A stretch of DNA of 64,000 nt from CAYNST01 sp964434105 (GTDB taxonomy: Bacteria; Pseudomonadota; Gammaproteobacteria; Pseudomonadales; Cellvibrionaceae). The notes below the pieces were generated by a model. That model searched no databases and was not told the origin of the DNA. It was given only the letters and a program-made list of their open reading frames with translations. The translations under genes and the position numbers were made by a program. Shown here piece after piece: positions 17,788 through 26,510 of the stretch (its first letter is position 1; each line of letters begins with the position of its first letter). The stretch lies in assembly GCA_964434105.1 (NCBI GenBank), contig CAYSTJ010000009.1:30908-94907 (forward strand), given 5' to 3'.

Positions 17788-19329
17788 ATGATTCGGATAT
17801 TGTCATTCTGTATCTTCAGTTTGATTATCGTTAGTCCAGTGAAAGCCGGGACGCTCGACTTTGGCCCGGTTACGCGGGCGCTTTGTCAGCAACTGAGTCA
17901 TCCTGAGGCTCCATTGGTTGATTCGCCCGAGTGCGGTGGTAAAAAACGGTTATTCGGCGGCTCGCTGGCCATCGCTTACAAAGGCAAAATAATATACGAA
18001 GTGGCCACCGGTGCCGCAACCACGGACGGGTCTGAAGTCGCCGATCGAGGAAGCCTGTTTCGCGTAGCCAGTTTGCATAAACCTATCACGGCGATTGGCG
18101 TAATGCGGCTGGTGCAGGACGGCCATCTTGACCTGGATTCGCCCGTATTTGGCAATCCGGTTCTGCATGGAGTCGACGGAATAATAGGTGAGGAGAAAAT
18201 AGTTCGGGATATCAGTCCCGACTCCGAGATACTAACGATTACCGTCGATCATTTACTGCGCCAGTCGGCGGGCTGGCCGGAAGCTTCCTCATATGCACCG
18301 TTCGCACTGAGAAAAGCCAAGGACCTGATGCACCCGCGCGGCATTGCGGGCCGGTTTGAAACTCAAAACCGCGCGGACCTGGACACGCTGGTCCGCTATA
18401 TGGCTAATCTTTCTCCAGTAGAATCACCTGGGAAAAAGTACCACTACAATAATATGAATTACGTGGTGCTCAATAAAGTAATAGAGGTTGCATCGGGGCT
18501 CTCCTACGAAGAGTATTTCCGTCAGCATATCTTCGAGCCTCTTGGAATTAGATCGATCAAACCCGCGAAAACATTCCTGGCTGATCGTTACAGCAATGAG
18601 GTGCAGTACATCTGGCCGTCGTTCACAGAGCCCAGTAACCTGCACGAACAATATTGCACAGGTGAAAAGGCGCCGTCTCAGTATGGTCTTTTTCGTCTCG
18701 AAGGCAACTGGGTCGCAACACCGCGGGGGTTGATTTCTCTGTTTGATGCGATTGATCTGGGTGTACGGGAGCGGGCCATACTCGACGATCGATCAGTTGA
18801 CATGATGTTTTCTGTGGAGCGAATTGGCGGTCAGAATGTGGCGCGTGGCTGGAGTAATGTTGACCGGCACAACGCAAATCGCGGCGACTGGTCATTTACG
18901 GGAGGTAACGCCGGTACGGCCGCCAGATTCGTGAAAACCCGCGACGGCTTTAAAATTGTGTATCTGCGTAACGCCAGTCCCAGTGTACCCGAGCAGAGCC
19001 GACATAATTCAAACCGGGAGAGTCGTGAGTCGCGGGAGGCTTTCGATATTCAGTGGAGCCCGCGCTGGCTTACAGAAACGGTGTTGCGAGAAGTGAGACA
19101 ACTAAGCCGGCTGGATCTAGACGCGGCGCGTCCGATTCCGCCGCCGCCTGCGACCAACGAGTGGAAAAACTCATCGTTGAGCATCGCCGATGTCCAGGCG
19201 GGCTGTCAGGCAAAAGCAATCGATCCCTGTTCCGGTGCGGATTGTAGAAACTACCCGGCGACAGCCATTGTCGGCGATCCGCAGAGGGTGAGCCGGGGGC
19301 CTTCAATATTAATGTGCGGCCGGCGTTAA
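17788..19329 (+). CDS. Exported serine hydrolase, beta-lactamase (class C/esterase) family
   Basis: A 513-residue predicted periplasmic protein. A signal peptide (residues 1-20, ending PVKA) precedes a class C beta-lactamase/penicillin-binding-like fold: catalytic S95-x-x-K98 (RVASLHKPI), then YNN in YHYNNMNYVVLN as the Y-x-N motif, and FTGGNAG near the third motif. The family covers D-aminopeptidases, esterases and cell-wall hydrolases, and the substrate cannot be told. The C-terminus has several cysteines (AGCQAK, DPCSGADC), possibly disulfide-bonded. Start: the ATG at 17788 gives the signal peptide; no strong ribosome site is visible. Codon use looks slightly less GC-rich than pgk. The gene overlaps the end of the convergent nucleotidyltransferase gene by 21 bases. 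Confidence 0.8.
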   Translation: MIRILSFCIFSLIIVSPVKAGTLDFGPVTRALCQQLSHPEAPLVDSPECGGKKRLFGGSLAIAYKGKIIYEVATGAATTDGSEVADRGSLFRVASLHKPITAIGVMRLVQDGHLDLDSPVFGNPVLHGVDGIIGEEKIVRDISPDSEILTITVDHLLRQSAGWPEASSYAPFALRKAKDLMHPRGIAGRFETQNRADLDTLVRYMANLSPVESPGKKYHYNNMNYVVLNKVIEVASGLSYEEYFRQHIFEPLGIRSIKPAKTFLADRYSNEVQYIWPSFTEPSNLHEQYCTGEKAPSQYGLFRLEGNWVATPRGLISLFDAIDLGVRERAILDDRSVDMMFSVERIGGQNVARGWSNVDRHNANRGDWSFTGGNAGTAARFVKTRDGFKIVYLRNASPSVPEQSRHNSNRESRESREAFDIQWSPRWLTETVLREVRQLSRLDLDAARPIPPPPATNEWKNSSLSIADVQAGCQAKAIDPCSGADCRNYPATAIVGDPQRVSRGPSILMCGRR

Positions 19330-20052
19330 CGCTGACGAAAATGCGTCCAGCTCTTTGGGCGTTCCCAATACATGGACGGCATCCGGGGGAATATCCGAAA
19401 TTGAGACCTTCATGTTATTGCGTATATAGTATTCATACATCGGCGCAATATATTTTTCGCCGTTGACCAGTGACCCGCTATCGGCGAAAAATGCGGTATA
19501 GGCTTCGGAAAATGATTGTGCCGTCGAGAACCAGTACAACCCAATAGAAGCATACGCTGAAATGCGCCGCTTTTCCGATACCTCGACGGCCCAGCCATCA
19601 TGGCCTGTCCGGACAAAGCTCCAGTGCTCTCCAGGCATTTGAAAACATGGTATCCACCCATTCGAACCGGCACGAATTCTATCGGGCGTCAGATATTCGG
19701 GCTGTACATAAGTGTCGATATTGTAAATAAGCAAAGGTTCGTGCATACGCCAGCAATCGCGCGATAACCAGGCGCTTGTTGCCTGTCCGTCTGACACTTC
19801 GGTCAGTTCGTGAATCACGACATTGAAATAACCGAGCTTTTCACAGGCTGCTTTAACAAAGCCCCCCGAGTCGTTCTCAGCCAGACAAACAAAGATTAAC
19901 TGATCGTCGGGCGCGATCATATTTTTCAATGAAAGCATCGACCATTCGAAAAGAGTTCGCCCATGCGTCTCGATTGCATACTTCGGGACGGTATAACCCG
20001 CCGTGTAAAAGCGGGAGCCTCGACCCGCCATAGTGATTAGGATATTTGCCAT
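19309..20052 (-). CDS. Sugar/alditol-phosphate nucleotidyltransferase-like protein
   Basis: A 247-residue GT-A-fold nucleotidyltransferase. The N-terminus MANILITMAGRGSRFYTAGY is the NTP-binding G-x-G-x-R-F loop, followed by PKYAIETHGRTLFEWSM (Lys for the sugar-phosphate side) and IYNIDTYVQPEY (metal Asp). Such enzymes join NTP and a sugar- or polyol-phosphate to give an activated precursor. It is the last gene of a six-gene block and follows the HAD gene by 23 bases. Next to a kinase and a phosphatase it probably activates a small phosphorylated headgroup for a surface polymer (inference). Its 3' end overlaps the convergent serine hydrolase gene by 21 bases. Substrate unknown. Confidence 0.75.
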   Translation of the reverse strand: MANILITMAGRGSRFYTAGYTVPKYAIETHGRTLFEWSMLSLKNMIAPDDQLIFVCLAENDSGGFVKAACEKLGYFNVVIHELTEVSDGQATSAWLSRDCWRMHEPLLIYNIDTYVQPEYLTPDRIRAGSNGWIPCFQMPGEHWSFVRTGHDGWAVEVSEKRRISAYASIGLYWFSTAQSFSEAYTAFFADSGSLVNGEKYIAPMYEYYIRNNMKVSISDIPPDAVHVLGTPKELDAFSSALTPAAH

Positions 20053-20075
20053 ACTTCCATCGGTCCTGCTGTGAG

Positions 20076-20471
20076 TTATTTATCGCCCAATAACTGGTGG
20101 ATGTCCTGTTCTGACATATTCAAAAACTCGTCTGGGCGGATCGCCCTGTCGTCCACGTAGAAGCCTTTTCTTCCTGGCCACGGTTTGCCAAAAAGAATCT
20201 CGTCATAGGGTATCTGCCATTTATCGAGCCAGGCCATCAGCAGCGGGGCCGTGAGTTTGTTGATCTTGCCAATATTTCCGCTGTGCGTCTTCATGTTGCG
20301 TGAGGTGTACAACATAATGGTATAGCCACGGGCCTGATACTCCCGCAGTCGCTCAACCATTGGTGCATAGGGAACCAGATCCTCATACTGCACAGGATCT
20401 CTTCGAATGGGACAAATAGTCCCATCCACATCGATTATCAACGTCCCCAATCCATCTTCTATACTAGCCAT
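20076..20471 (-). CDS. HAD-family phosphatase, capsule-type
   Basis: A 131-residue minimal HAD hydrolase. Motif I is DVDGTIC (nucleophile Asp in LIIDVDGT, about residue 14), motif II is YTSRN, and motif III/IV is KPWPGRKGFYVDDRAI. It resembles short HAD proteins found in capsule and LPS loci beside nucleotidyltransferases, where they remove phosphate from a sugar-phosphate intermediate. Its first eight bases overlap the end of the kinase gene, pointing to translational coupling. Cytosolic; substrate unknown. Confidence 0.8.
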   Translation of the reverse strand: MASIEDGLGTLIIDVDGTICPIRRDPVQYEDLVPYAPMVERLREYQARGYTIMLYTSRNMKTHSGNIGKINKLTAPLLMAWLDKWQIPYDEILFGKPWPGRKGFYVDDRAIRPDEFLNMSEQDIHQLLGDK

Positions 20472-21927
20472 GCTCTACCTTATCAAGTATCTTGTCAGCC
20501 ATCAGCAGGAACGCAGTGACTTTATTTGGGTGGTCAATGTGCAATGGGAGCATTGAGAGGAATAACGAAGCCTCTGCGAGCCTTACGACCTTCCAGTCGT
20601 AGTTGTTTGCACTCAGCTTTTTCATGAATATCAGTTTCAGCGCGTCATGTCGGTATTGGTGGAGTCGCAATTCGAACTCGTTATTACCTGTTAATCTCAG
20701 ATCATACAACCCATTGTTTATAAAATCATAATCTCCCAAAATACTGTGAGAAATCTTGCACAAATCGTACATGGGATGTGTCCATATATCCGGCTCGGTC
20801 AGAGCGCCTTTCGGATCAATAAGTTTTAAAAGGTAGCGCTCCTGATCATAGAGTATGTTCGAAAGGCAGGGGTCCCCGTGGCCCACGGACAAGTGAGTTA
20901 CATGAAACTGCTTCTCATATTTTGAATAAAGCCGTTTGTAGCGCAGAACCTGTTGGTGTATATCCAGTGCCGGATTGGATACTGCCAACATCTGGTTCAG
21001 CTTTTTGCCTGCTTCAAGCTGAAGAAGTTGTTCCACCCGCGAATCAACCTTGTCCAAAAACAATCGGCGCGATTCCGCCCTGATGGTCTCCGCAGCGGCT
21101 TTGACGCATGGACGCTGGGTGATAAAGAATAAAAGGCGGTCAATAAAAAGCTCAAAAGACTCCGGGCTGAATGCGCCATGTACCCATTGCAGCGCCGCGT
21201 CTGCAAGGTAATAGCGCATCATTTTGTAGCGAGCGCCGGTATCGTCCTGCGAGAAGTCGAATGGCTGAACCAACCAGCTCTGCATTGATTCAGGAACCAG
21301 TCCATGAAACCGAAATTCCGCCAGCATCTTCCGCTTATCGGTGGAGCTTTTCGTATAGAAATAGTTGTCTATCTCAACGCTGTTGAAATGTCTGGCCTCG
21401 GTAGCACCGCGCATATACAGCAGAAAGTCTTTGTTGTTGGCCAGATCCAGCGGTTGAACGCTGGTTACCTTCTCCCCACTGAATCCCGATTCATCCCATA
21501 AATGTATGGGGGCGGAGGTAAAACGCCCCCAATCGTTAAGGAACTCATGTCCGTTGACGAGAAATGTCAACAACGGCTTATATCGCCTGTCGGAAAAATT
21601 TTCCTCCGCATAGGGTAGGCGTTCAAGTAGCTGTGCCAGTCGTCTGTAATCCGTGATTCCAGCGCGACTGGAGATAATAAAAAGCGACAGCTCATCGTCG
21701 CTGGATTCGACGCGTTTGCGCAGAAATGACAGGTCCGAGGTATCGCGCAAATGATAAAACTGCTCACGGGCCCACGGTGGCAGATGCTCCTGGAGGTACT
21801 GCTGCAGGCTGCGTCTTCGGTAGATAATCTCGCCGTACCGCCGTTCGCCAACGAAGGAGCGTATCTGCTCATTGGTTCTCTCTCTGTCATCGAAAATTAT
21901 GAGCACGGATTTATGTTCGGTCGTCAT
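20464..21927 (-). CDS. APH/choline-kinase-like phosphotransferase with long N-terminal region
   Basis: A 487-residue protein. The C-terminal half (about residues 200-480) has the aminoglycoside-phosphotransferase/choline-kinase signature: catalytic loop LSVGHGDPCLSNILYD (H-G-D-x4-N) followed about 15 residues later by LIDPKG, the Mg-binding Asp. The N-terminal 170 residues (starting TTEHKSVLIIFDDRERTNEQIRSF) match nothing I recognise and include a region rich in Arg, Tyr and acids, perhaps a substrate or partner domain. Start ATG 21927 lies one base after the stop of the upstream gene. The kinase, HAD phosphatase and nucleotidyltransferase order suggests an activation path for an amino-alcohol or polyol headgroup, as licA/licC do for choline (inference). 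Confidence 0.72.
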   Translation of the reverse strand: MTTEHKSVLIIFDDRERTNEQIRSFVGERRYGEIIYRRRSLQQYLQEHLPPWAREQFYHLRDTSDLSFLRKRVESSDDELSLFIISSRAGITDYRRLAQLLERLPYAEENFSDRRYKPLLTFLVNGHEFLNDWGRFTSAPIHLWDESGFSGEKVTSVQPLDLANNKDFLLYMRGATEARHFNSVEIDNYFYTKSSTDKRKMLAEFRFHGLVPESMQSWLVQPFDFSQDDTGARYKMMRYYLADAALQWVHGAFSPESFELFIDRLLFFITQRPCVKAAAETIRAESRRLFLDKVDSRVEQLLQLEAGKKLNQMLAVSNPALDIHQQVLRYKRLYSKYEKQFHVTHLSVGHGDPCLSNILYDQERYLLKLIDPKGALTEPDIWTHPMYDLCKISHSILGDYDFINNGLYDLRLTGNNEFELRLHQYRHDALKLIFMKKLSANNYDWKVVRLAEASLFLSMLPLHIDHPNKVTAFLLMADKILDKVEHG

Positions 21928-21928
21928 A

Positions 21929-22813
21929 TCATCGATAACCTCGGGTGTGCCGCGTGAAAAAACCGATAGCCAGAAATACTCCGAATACACTCGCAAGGAC
22001 TATCAGTACCGCTGTCTGACACAAAAAATACAGTTCGCTGAATTCAACACTCGCGCCCAGGAGGATACTGGAAAGCGCCGTAACAAAATAGGCGGACAAG
22101 TGGGTGATCAGAAAAGTGCCTTCGCCGAGTACCAGAAAAATGACGAGGACCTCGGTCATCCATATCGCAGCAGATAGCGCTATCAATCCCGGCAACCTGC
22201 CCTGGACAGACTGGATAATAGCAAGTTCCAGAAGTCGAAGTGAATGGCTTATTTTAAGTATTCTTAAACCACGTTGGGAATGACTGGACAAAACAAGGTA
22301 CTGGTTGATGAAGATAAATATTTTGGCGACGGAAAAAAAAACAAGAATTGCCAAAGAACCTGCAACAAAAAAGAAAATAAAAAGAAACTTAAGGGTTGCG
22401 GAAACCTCGACATCGGCGATATAGAGGATAAGTATCAGGCTGCACATGACGATAAGGTCGCAGAACCGTTCCACGAGCCAGATGGCGAGCGCCTTTCTAC
22501 GCTTTTGGTAAATCATCAAAAAAGACGCCAATCTCAGCACTTCACCCAGTTTGAACGGAATCAGGCTGCTGGGGAACGCTGTTACAGCATGCGTCGTCGT
22601 CAATGGAAGAATTTTGTCGCGTTGATCAAGCGTCAGTACAGCCAGTCGCATCATCCGAAACAGGTGGGATAGCAGATACAGAAACGCCACTGCCGCGATA
22701 TATAGCCCGGGGTTGCCTTTAAGTTGGGAGCCCAGTTGTTCTCCATTTATCACGATCCAGGCTGCTGCGAACGCTGCAAGAAGAATCAGATAGGCACTGC
22801 TGGCGAGGTTCAC
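21929..22813 (-). CDS. Lysylphosphatidylglycerol-synthase-TM (UPF0104) family membrane protein
   Basis: A 294-residue protein with about eight membrane segments. The block AVTAFPSSLIPFKLGEVLR is the family hallmark (P-----P--lGE--R), followed by WLVERFCDLIVM. These proteins resemble the flippase part of MprF and are frequent in polysaccharide and glycolipid loci, where they probably move or retain lipid-linked intermediates. It overlaps the GT2 gene upstream by four bases (ATGA type) and abuts the kinase gene downstream, so it is embedded in the glycan operon. Transported lipid unknown. Confidence 0.8.
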   Translation of the reverse strand: MNLASSAYLILLAAFAAAWIVINGEQLGSQLKGNPGLYIAAVAFLYLLSHLFRMMRLAVLTLDQRDKILPLTTTHAVTAFPSSLIPFKLGEVLRLASFLMIYQKRRKALAIWLVERFCDLIVMCSLILILYIADVEVSATLKFLFIFFFVAGSLAILVFFSVAKIFIFINQYLVLSSHSQRGLRILKISHSLRLLELAIIQSVQGRLPGLIALSAAIWMTEVLVIFLVLGEGTFLITHLSAYFVTALSSILLGASVEFSELYFLCQTAVLIVLASVFGVFLAIGFFTRHTRGYR

Positions 22814-23643
22814 TGGGAGACCTTCATTCCAGGCATTTCACCCTGTTGGTACATAATAGTGCCGGTATACCTGTCAAAGGGCTTTGTCCGGGTGTCTTTT
22901 GCAAGAAACCTGTCGCGTCCAAGCGCGTATCCCGCCAGTAGGTAAAGCACTCTTATTGCCTGTCTAAATATCCTGACGTTGGAAACCTGATCTTCTTCGC
23001 GCCAGGAAATTGGAAAATATGAGATCGTTTGACGGCGGTTGTAGCTCCCCAGCAGCATGAGGTAATTAAACGTTAGATCGTCGGGGAACGTCTTATAGTA
23101 AAATGATTCGAACGCTTGTAGGCGATACATATTGAGTCCCGAACCCAGATCTTTGACTGGTTGCATGACGACGATGGAAAATAGCGTATTGTATACTCGG
23201 TTACCGAACGTCCGGAATCTGGAATAGCCTTTTAGCTGGCTGCCTTTTGCGAATCTGGCTCCGAGCAGGCAGTCGGTGGACAGGTGCGCACCACTGGCCA
23301 AACACGGAACAATGTCATTTATATCAGCCTGGTCGTCGCCGTGAAGTACGATGACGTGAGTGAATCCATTCTTGATGGCATAGCGTATAGCAGCTTTGTG
23401 GGAGCCCCCAAGCCCGTAGTTGTCGTCATTGCGCCACGCGATAAAATTACAGCGCGTGAACACCGATTTGCCGGCGCCGATGGCCACTTCCAGCGTTTGA
23501 TCCGGCGACTGGTTGTCAACCACCATAACGGTATCAACCATTAACTGTATCGCCGGAGAAAATTGCTCCAAGACCCTCACAATTTGCGGCTCGCAGCGAT
23601 AGGCCGGTATAAAAACCAGAATTTTACTGTTAGTGACGTTCAA
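22810..23643 (-). CDS. Family 2 glycosyltransferase (DPM1-like)
   Basis: A 277-residue GT-A glycosyltransferase: ILVFIPAYRCEPQIVRVL, MVVDNQSPDQT (nucleotide Asp), WRNDDNYGLGGSHKAAI and VIVLHGDDQADINDI (DxD-like metal site). It has no long membrane tail, and together with the overlapping GtrA gene it fits the polyprenyl-phosphate sugar synthase plus flippase-helper pairing seen in O-antigen modification. Downstream PISWREEDQVSNVR resembles the acceptor-loop region of polyprenyl-phosphate mannosyl/glucosyl transferases. It overlaps gtrA by 14 bases and the next gene by four. Likely loads a sugar onto undecaprenyl phosphate (inference). Confidence 0.85.
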   Translation of the reverse strand: MNVTNSKILVFIPAYRCEPQIVRVLEQFSPAIQLMVDTVMVVDNQSPDQTLEVAIGAGKSVFTRCNFIAWRNDDNYGLGGSHKAAIRYAIKNGFTHVIVLHGDDQADINDIVPCLASGAHLSTDCLLGARFAKGSQLKGYSRFRTFGNRVYNTLFSIVVMQPVKDLGSGLNMYRLQAFESFYYKTFPDDLTFNYLMLLGSYNRRQTISYFPISWREEDQVSNVRIFRQAIRVLYLLAGYALGRDRFLAKDTRTKPFDRYTGTIMYQQGEMPGMKVSQ

Positions 23644-24073
23644 TCTCGGACCTCATATATCGACCCAAAAGGCTCATAAATGCAAAATTGGTGAGCAGGT
23701 TGAATGGGGTTATGATTATCTTGCCCTCCAGCGCGCCTGAGCCTGACACGGACAGCCGATATAAAGTCAGGTGATCTACCACGAGTTGCAGTACGCCAGA
23801 ATAGACCAGGGTGGAGAAAAAATGGTAGATCCAATATACCAGGATGAAATGAAGTGCCTGCTTTTGCGCACGACCGAAAACAAAGCGTAGCGACGTCGCA
23901 TAGACGAACGTCACGCCCACATAGGATGAAGCAAAATTCGCCGCAGAAGGCCCAAGCGAAGTGAGCTCCACAAGGGCTGAGTAGCTGCTGAAATCCAACA
24001 GCCAGCCTGTGCCTGACAGAAAAGCGAATCGCATGAAGCGACTTGCCGCTGAGCAGGAGGGGGGGGCGGTCAT
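23630..24073 (-). CDS. GtrA-family membrane protein
   Basis: A 147-residue protein with four membrane segments and the GtrA signature: FMRFAFLSGTGWLLDFSSYSAL at the start, VTFVYATSLRFVFGR in the middle, LTNFAFMSLLGRYM at the end. GtrA proteins help translocate undecaprenyl-phosphate-linked sugars across the inner membrane. I use the ATG at 24073 (AGGG eight bases upstream); an ATG at 24124 would add 17 polar residues with no ribosome site. This is the first gene of the six-gene minus-strand block, and its promoter lies in the 370-base divergent spacer. Confidence 0.85.
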   Translation of the reverse strand: MTAPPSCSAASRFMRFAFLSGTGWLLDFSSYSALVELTSLGPSAANFASSYVGVTFVYATSLRFVFGRAQKQALHFILVYWIYHFFSTLVYSGVLQLVVDHLTLYRLSVSGSGALEGKIIITPFNLLTNFAFMSLLGRYMRSEIERH

Positions 24074-24444
24074 GTTATTGCCCTGGCATTGTTTGCTACC
24101 CATTGGCGCATCTGATGGTGTCATTATTCTTTATACGGACTTCCGTCCAAATGTTACGGCATGCCGCCCTGTGTTCGATTGCCCGCCGCAGGCATTCATG
24201 AGCATTGCATTGTGAGCTGTCCCCGGTACGCCTGGCCTCATGACTGTTATACTGCGTCGCAAGCTTGGCCAATTCCAAACAAGACCGGATTGGAAGTCCC
24301 ACCAGACTGATGCCACATTAGGCGCTATCCGGGAACTCGCGATCGGCATCGGTTCATGATGCCCCGACGCCCGGCGGAGGTAGTGTAGCATTGGGTCGGC
24401 CGGTGTTCCAGACGCGAAAATCACCCATCCCTTGATTTAACGAC
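24074..24444. promoter_or_regulatory. Divergent intergenic region of the glycan locus
   Basis: About 370 bases between gtrA (minus) and the GT-C/PA14 gene (plus) with no supportable gene. It must carry both promoters. Visible symmetry: TTCCAA/TTGGAA (near 24274-24295) and GGCATC/GATGCC (near 24346-24363). No regulator gene is nearby to assign them to. Confidence 0.4.
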
Positions 24445-26421
24445 ATGATCACATCCATGAATACAGATCCGAGCACGTCTATACCAGCAGTACGGTTCAA
24501 CATCCGCCATACAATAGCCACCGCTGCAGGGCATGAATACTTCCTGCCTGGCCTGATAATATTAATATCGACCGTATTGAACTTTCTTCTGGTATTCCTT
24601 TTCTCGGATTATCAAACCTATCTGACCAGCGATATGCATGGTTACTGGGAACGGGCGCTGCAAATCTTCAACGGAGATGAAAAGACGCCCAATACCTGGG
24701 TGTCCAATGCGCCTTTTTATTCACGGGTGATTGCGGATATTTTCACGTGGCTGAATTTTCTGGGACTAAATGAGTACCGGCTGGTTACCATGCTGTCGCT
24801 CAATATACTCGCATCTGCACTGGGAACGTTGGCGCTCTACCATATCGGTATGCACGTAACAGGTCACCGGTTGACGTCTCTGTTATTGGCGGGCGCCTAT
24901 GCTTTTTCCTACCCCAATCTTTATTTCAATACATTCCTGCTTGGTGAGCCGATTGCCGTACCATTGATAATAACGTCGATCTGGCTACTGTTTCGCTATT
25001 GCGGGTCCTACAAAGTGGTATACGCAGGCCTCTTATTGGCATTTGCAGTCGGCATCCGGCCTTCCAATGGTTTACTTGGGTTGCCCTTTGCTTTGTATAT
25101 ACTGTTTGCGGGTCTGAAGCTGCGGGAGATACCCTTCAAGAAGTGGTTCCTGCTGCTTTTCCCAAGAGCAGTCAGGGCAGGTATCTTTTCTCTCGCTTTT
25201 TTTGCCGTGATCTTCGCAATAGTGGCAGAGAACTTCCGTATATCGGACGGCAAGTTGCGTGGAATTACGGCACATTCTGGTTACAACTTTTTTCTCGGGC
25301 AAACCCAATCCCATATGATAGTCAGCCGGTTTGACGGCCTGCAGTATGGATTTGTACCATCATCAGTTGCGGGCAATCCTGAATACGGAACCATTGAAGT
25401 CGATATTCCGATATACGACTCGCCACGATTTATGGAAGAAGGTTTCAAAATGCTGGAAAGGCATCCTGAACTGTGGTTGGAGCATCTGGCCAAATTCAAC
25501 TTCCTGTTTTTCGATAACCTCTTTCCCGCAGTTCCCAGTGTGCTGGGTTTTGACCTGTTGTTTGATCCTTTTCGTTATATCATATTCTCGATGTTGCTGC
25601 TGAGTGGACTTATCTTCATCCCTGTGCGTGAAAAGAACGTGAGGGTGGCCGATGTAGCGTTCTTTTCCGCGATTTTCGTGCTTTGCAGTATGTCGTTGTA
25701 TTTATTCACGGTAACGCATCAATACTTTTTGAATTTTTCCTATACGGTTTATGTCCTGTTTTTTATGATGGCATTCGGTGTGGTGAGGAATTTTAGAAAG
25801 TATCGAAGGTCCATACTGATTTATCTATGTCTGCTGACAGGCTTGCTGTTGCTATTTCAGGGTTTAAAATATGCACAGAAAGTCACTGTCGAAGAAACTA
25901 TAGCTGTAACCGTATCACCTGATCGGCACCGGCTGTTCAGGTTAAACCAGCCACGAATGACTGACGAAGCGGCAACTGAATCCTTCGCTGTTAATACGTT
26001 GAACTTCGTTGCGCGCGAGCAGTTGACCCATGAAGTGCTCGGCGATTTCGGTTTTAGGGAAAACTTTTTTCTTGACGCCGTAACCGAAATGCAGGTTCAC
26101 GAGCGCGGCGAGTATATGTTCAGTGTTTACGCCGATGATGGATATCAGTTGTCAATCGATGACCGTGCAATCATGGGATACAATGGGCTTAAAAAGATGC
26201 ACGAGTTTGAGACCCGAGAGGTTGTAAATCTGGATCCTGGTACATATACACTGAAAGTATCGATGTTCCAGAGTGGCGTTTTATCGGGCCTCGTTGGCTA
26301 TTACCGCAGAATCGATAATGAGGAGCCCGTTGCGCCCTGGTATTACAACTCAAGAAAAGGCCACGGTTACCTGATTGGCGAAAATAGCGACGATATTACA
26401 TTTTCACAGCCTGAACAGTAG
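24445..26421 (+). CDS. GT-C-like membrane glycosyltransferase with PA14-like C-terminal domain
   Basis: A 658-residue protein. Residues about 30-490 form ten or more membrane segments with a GT-C-like plan: first helix LPGLIILISTVLNFLLVFLF, a short extracytoplasmic loop with acidic residues (LTSDMHGYWERAL, where the catalytic Asp of GT-C enzymes would be), then IRPSNGLLGLPF. After the last membrane helix (about 475-490) comes a soluble domain, about residues 515-640, of PA14 type: GEYMFSVYADDGYQLSID...LDPGTYTLKVSMFQ. PA14 domains bind carbohydrate, so this fuses a probable lipid-linked-sugar transferase to a periplasmic sugar-binding unit. The start is weakly supported; an in-frame ATG lies at 24457. 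It heads the plus-strand half of the locus. Confidence 0.75.
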   Translation: MITSMNTDPSTSIPAVRFNIRHTIATAAGHEYFLPGLIILISTVLNFLLVFLFSDYQTYLTSDMHGYWERALQIFNGDEKTPNTWVSNAPFYSRVIADIFTWLNFLGLNEYRLVTMLSLNILASALGTLALYHIGMHVTGHRLTSLLLAGAYAFSYPNLYFNTFLLGEPIAVPLIITSIWLLFRYCGSYKVVYAGLLLAFAVGIRPSNGLLGLPFALYILFAGLKLREIPFKKWFLLLFPRAVRAGIFSLAFFAVIFAIVAENFRISDGKLRGITAHSGYNFFLGQTQSHMIVSRFDGLQYGFVPSSVAGNPEYGTIEVDIPIYDSPRFMEEGFKMLERHPELWLEHLAKFNFLFFDNLFPAVPSVLGFDLLFDPFRYIIFSMLLLSGLIFIPVREKNVRVADVAFFSAIFVLCSMSLYLFTVTHQYFLNFSYTVYVLFFMMAFGVVRNFRKYRRSILIYLCLLTGLLLLFQGLKYAQKVTVEETIAVTVSPDRHRLFRLNQPRMTDEAATESFAVNTLNFVAREQLTHEVLGDFGFRENFFLDAVTEMQVHERGEYMFSVYADDGYQLSIDDRAIMGYNGLKKMHEFETREVVNLDPGTYTLKVSMFQSGVLSGLVGYYRRIDNEEPVAPWYYNSRKGHGYLIGENSDDITFSQPEQ

Positions 26422-26510
26422 CGAGGCGGGTACAAAGGGTCGGTACTTCCACGCCTTGATATGCAGAGAGTTTTTGCTGACTGTCAGTAATACGCTGGAG
26501 TAAAGTAAAC

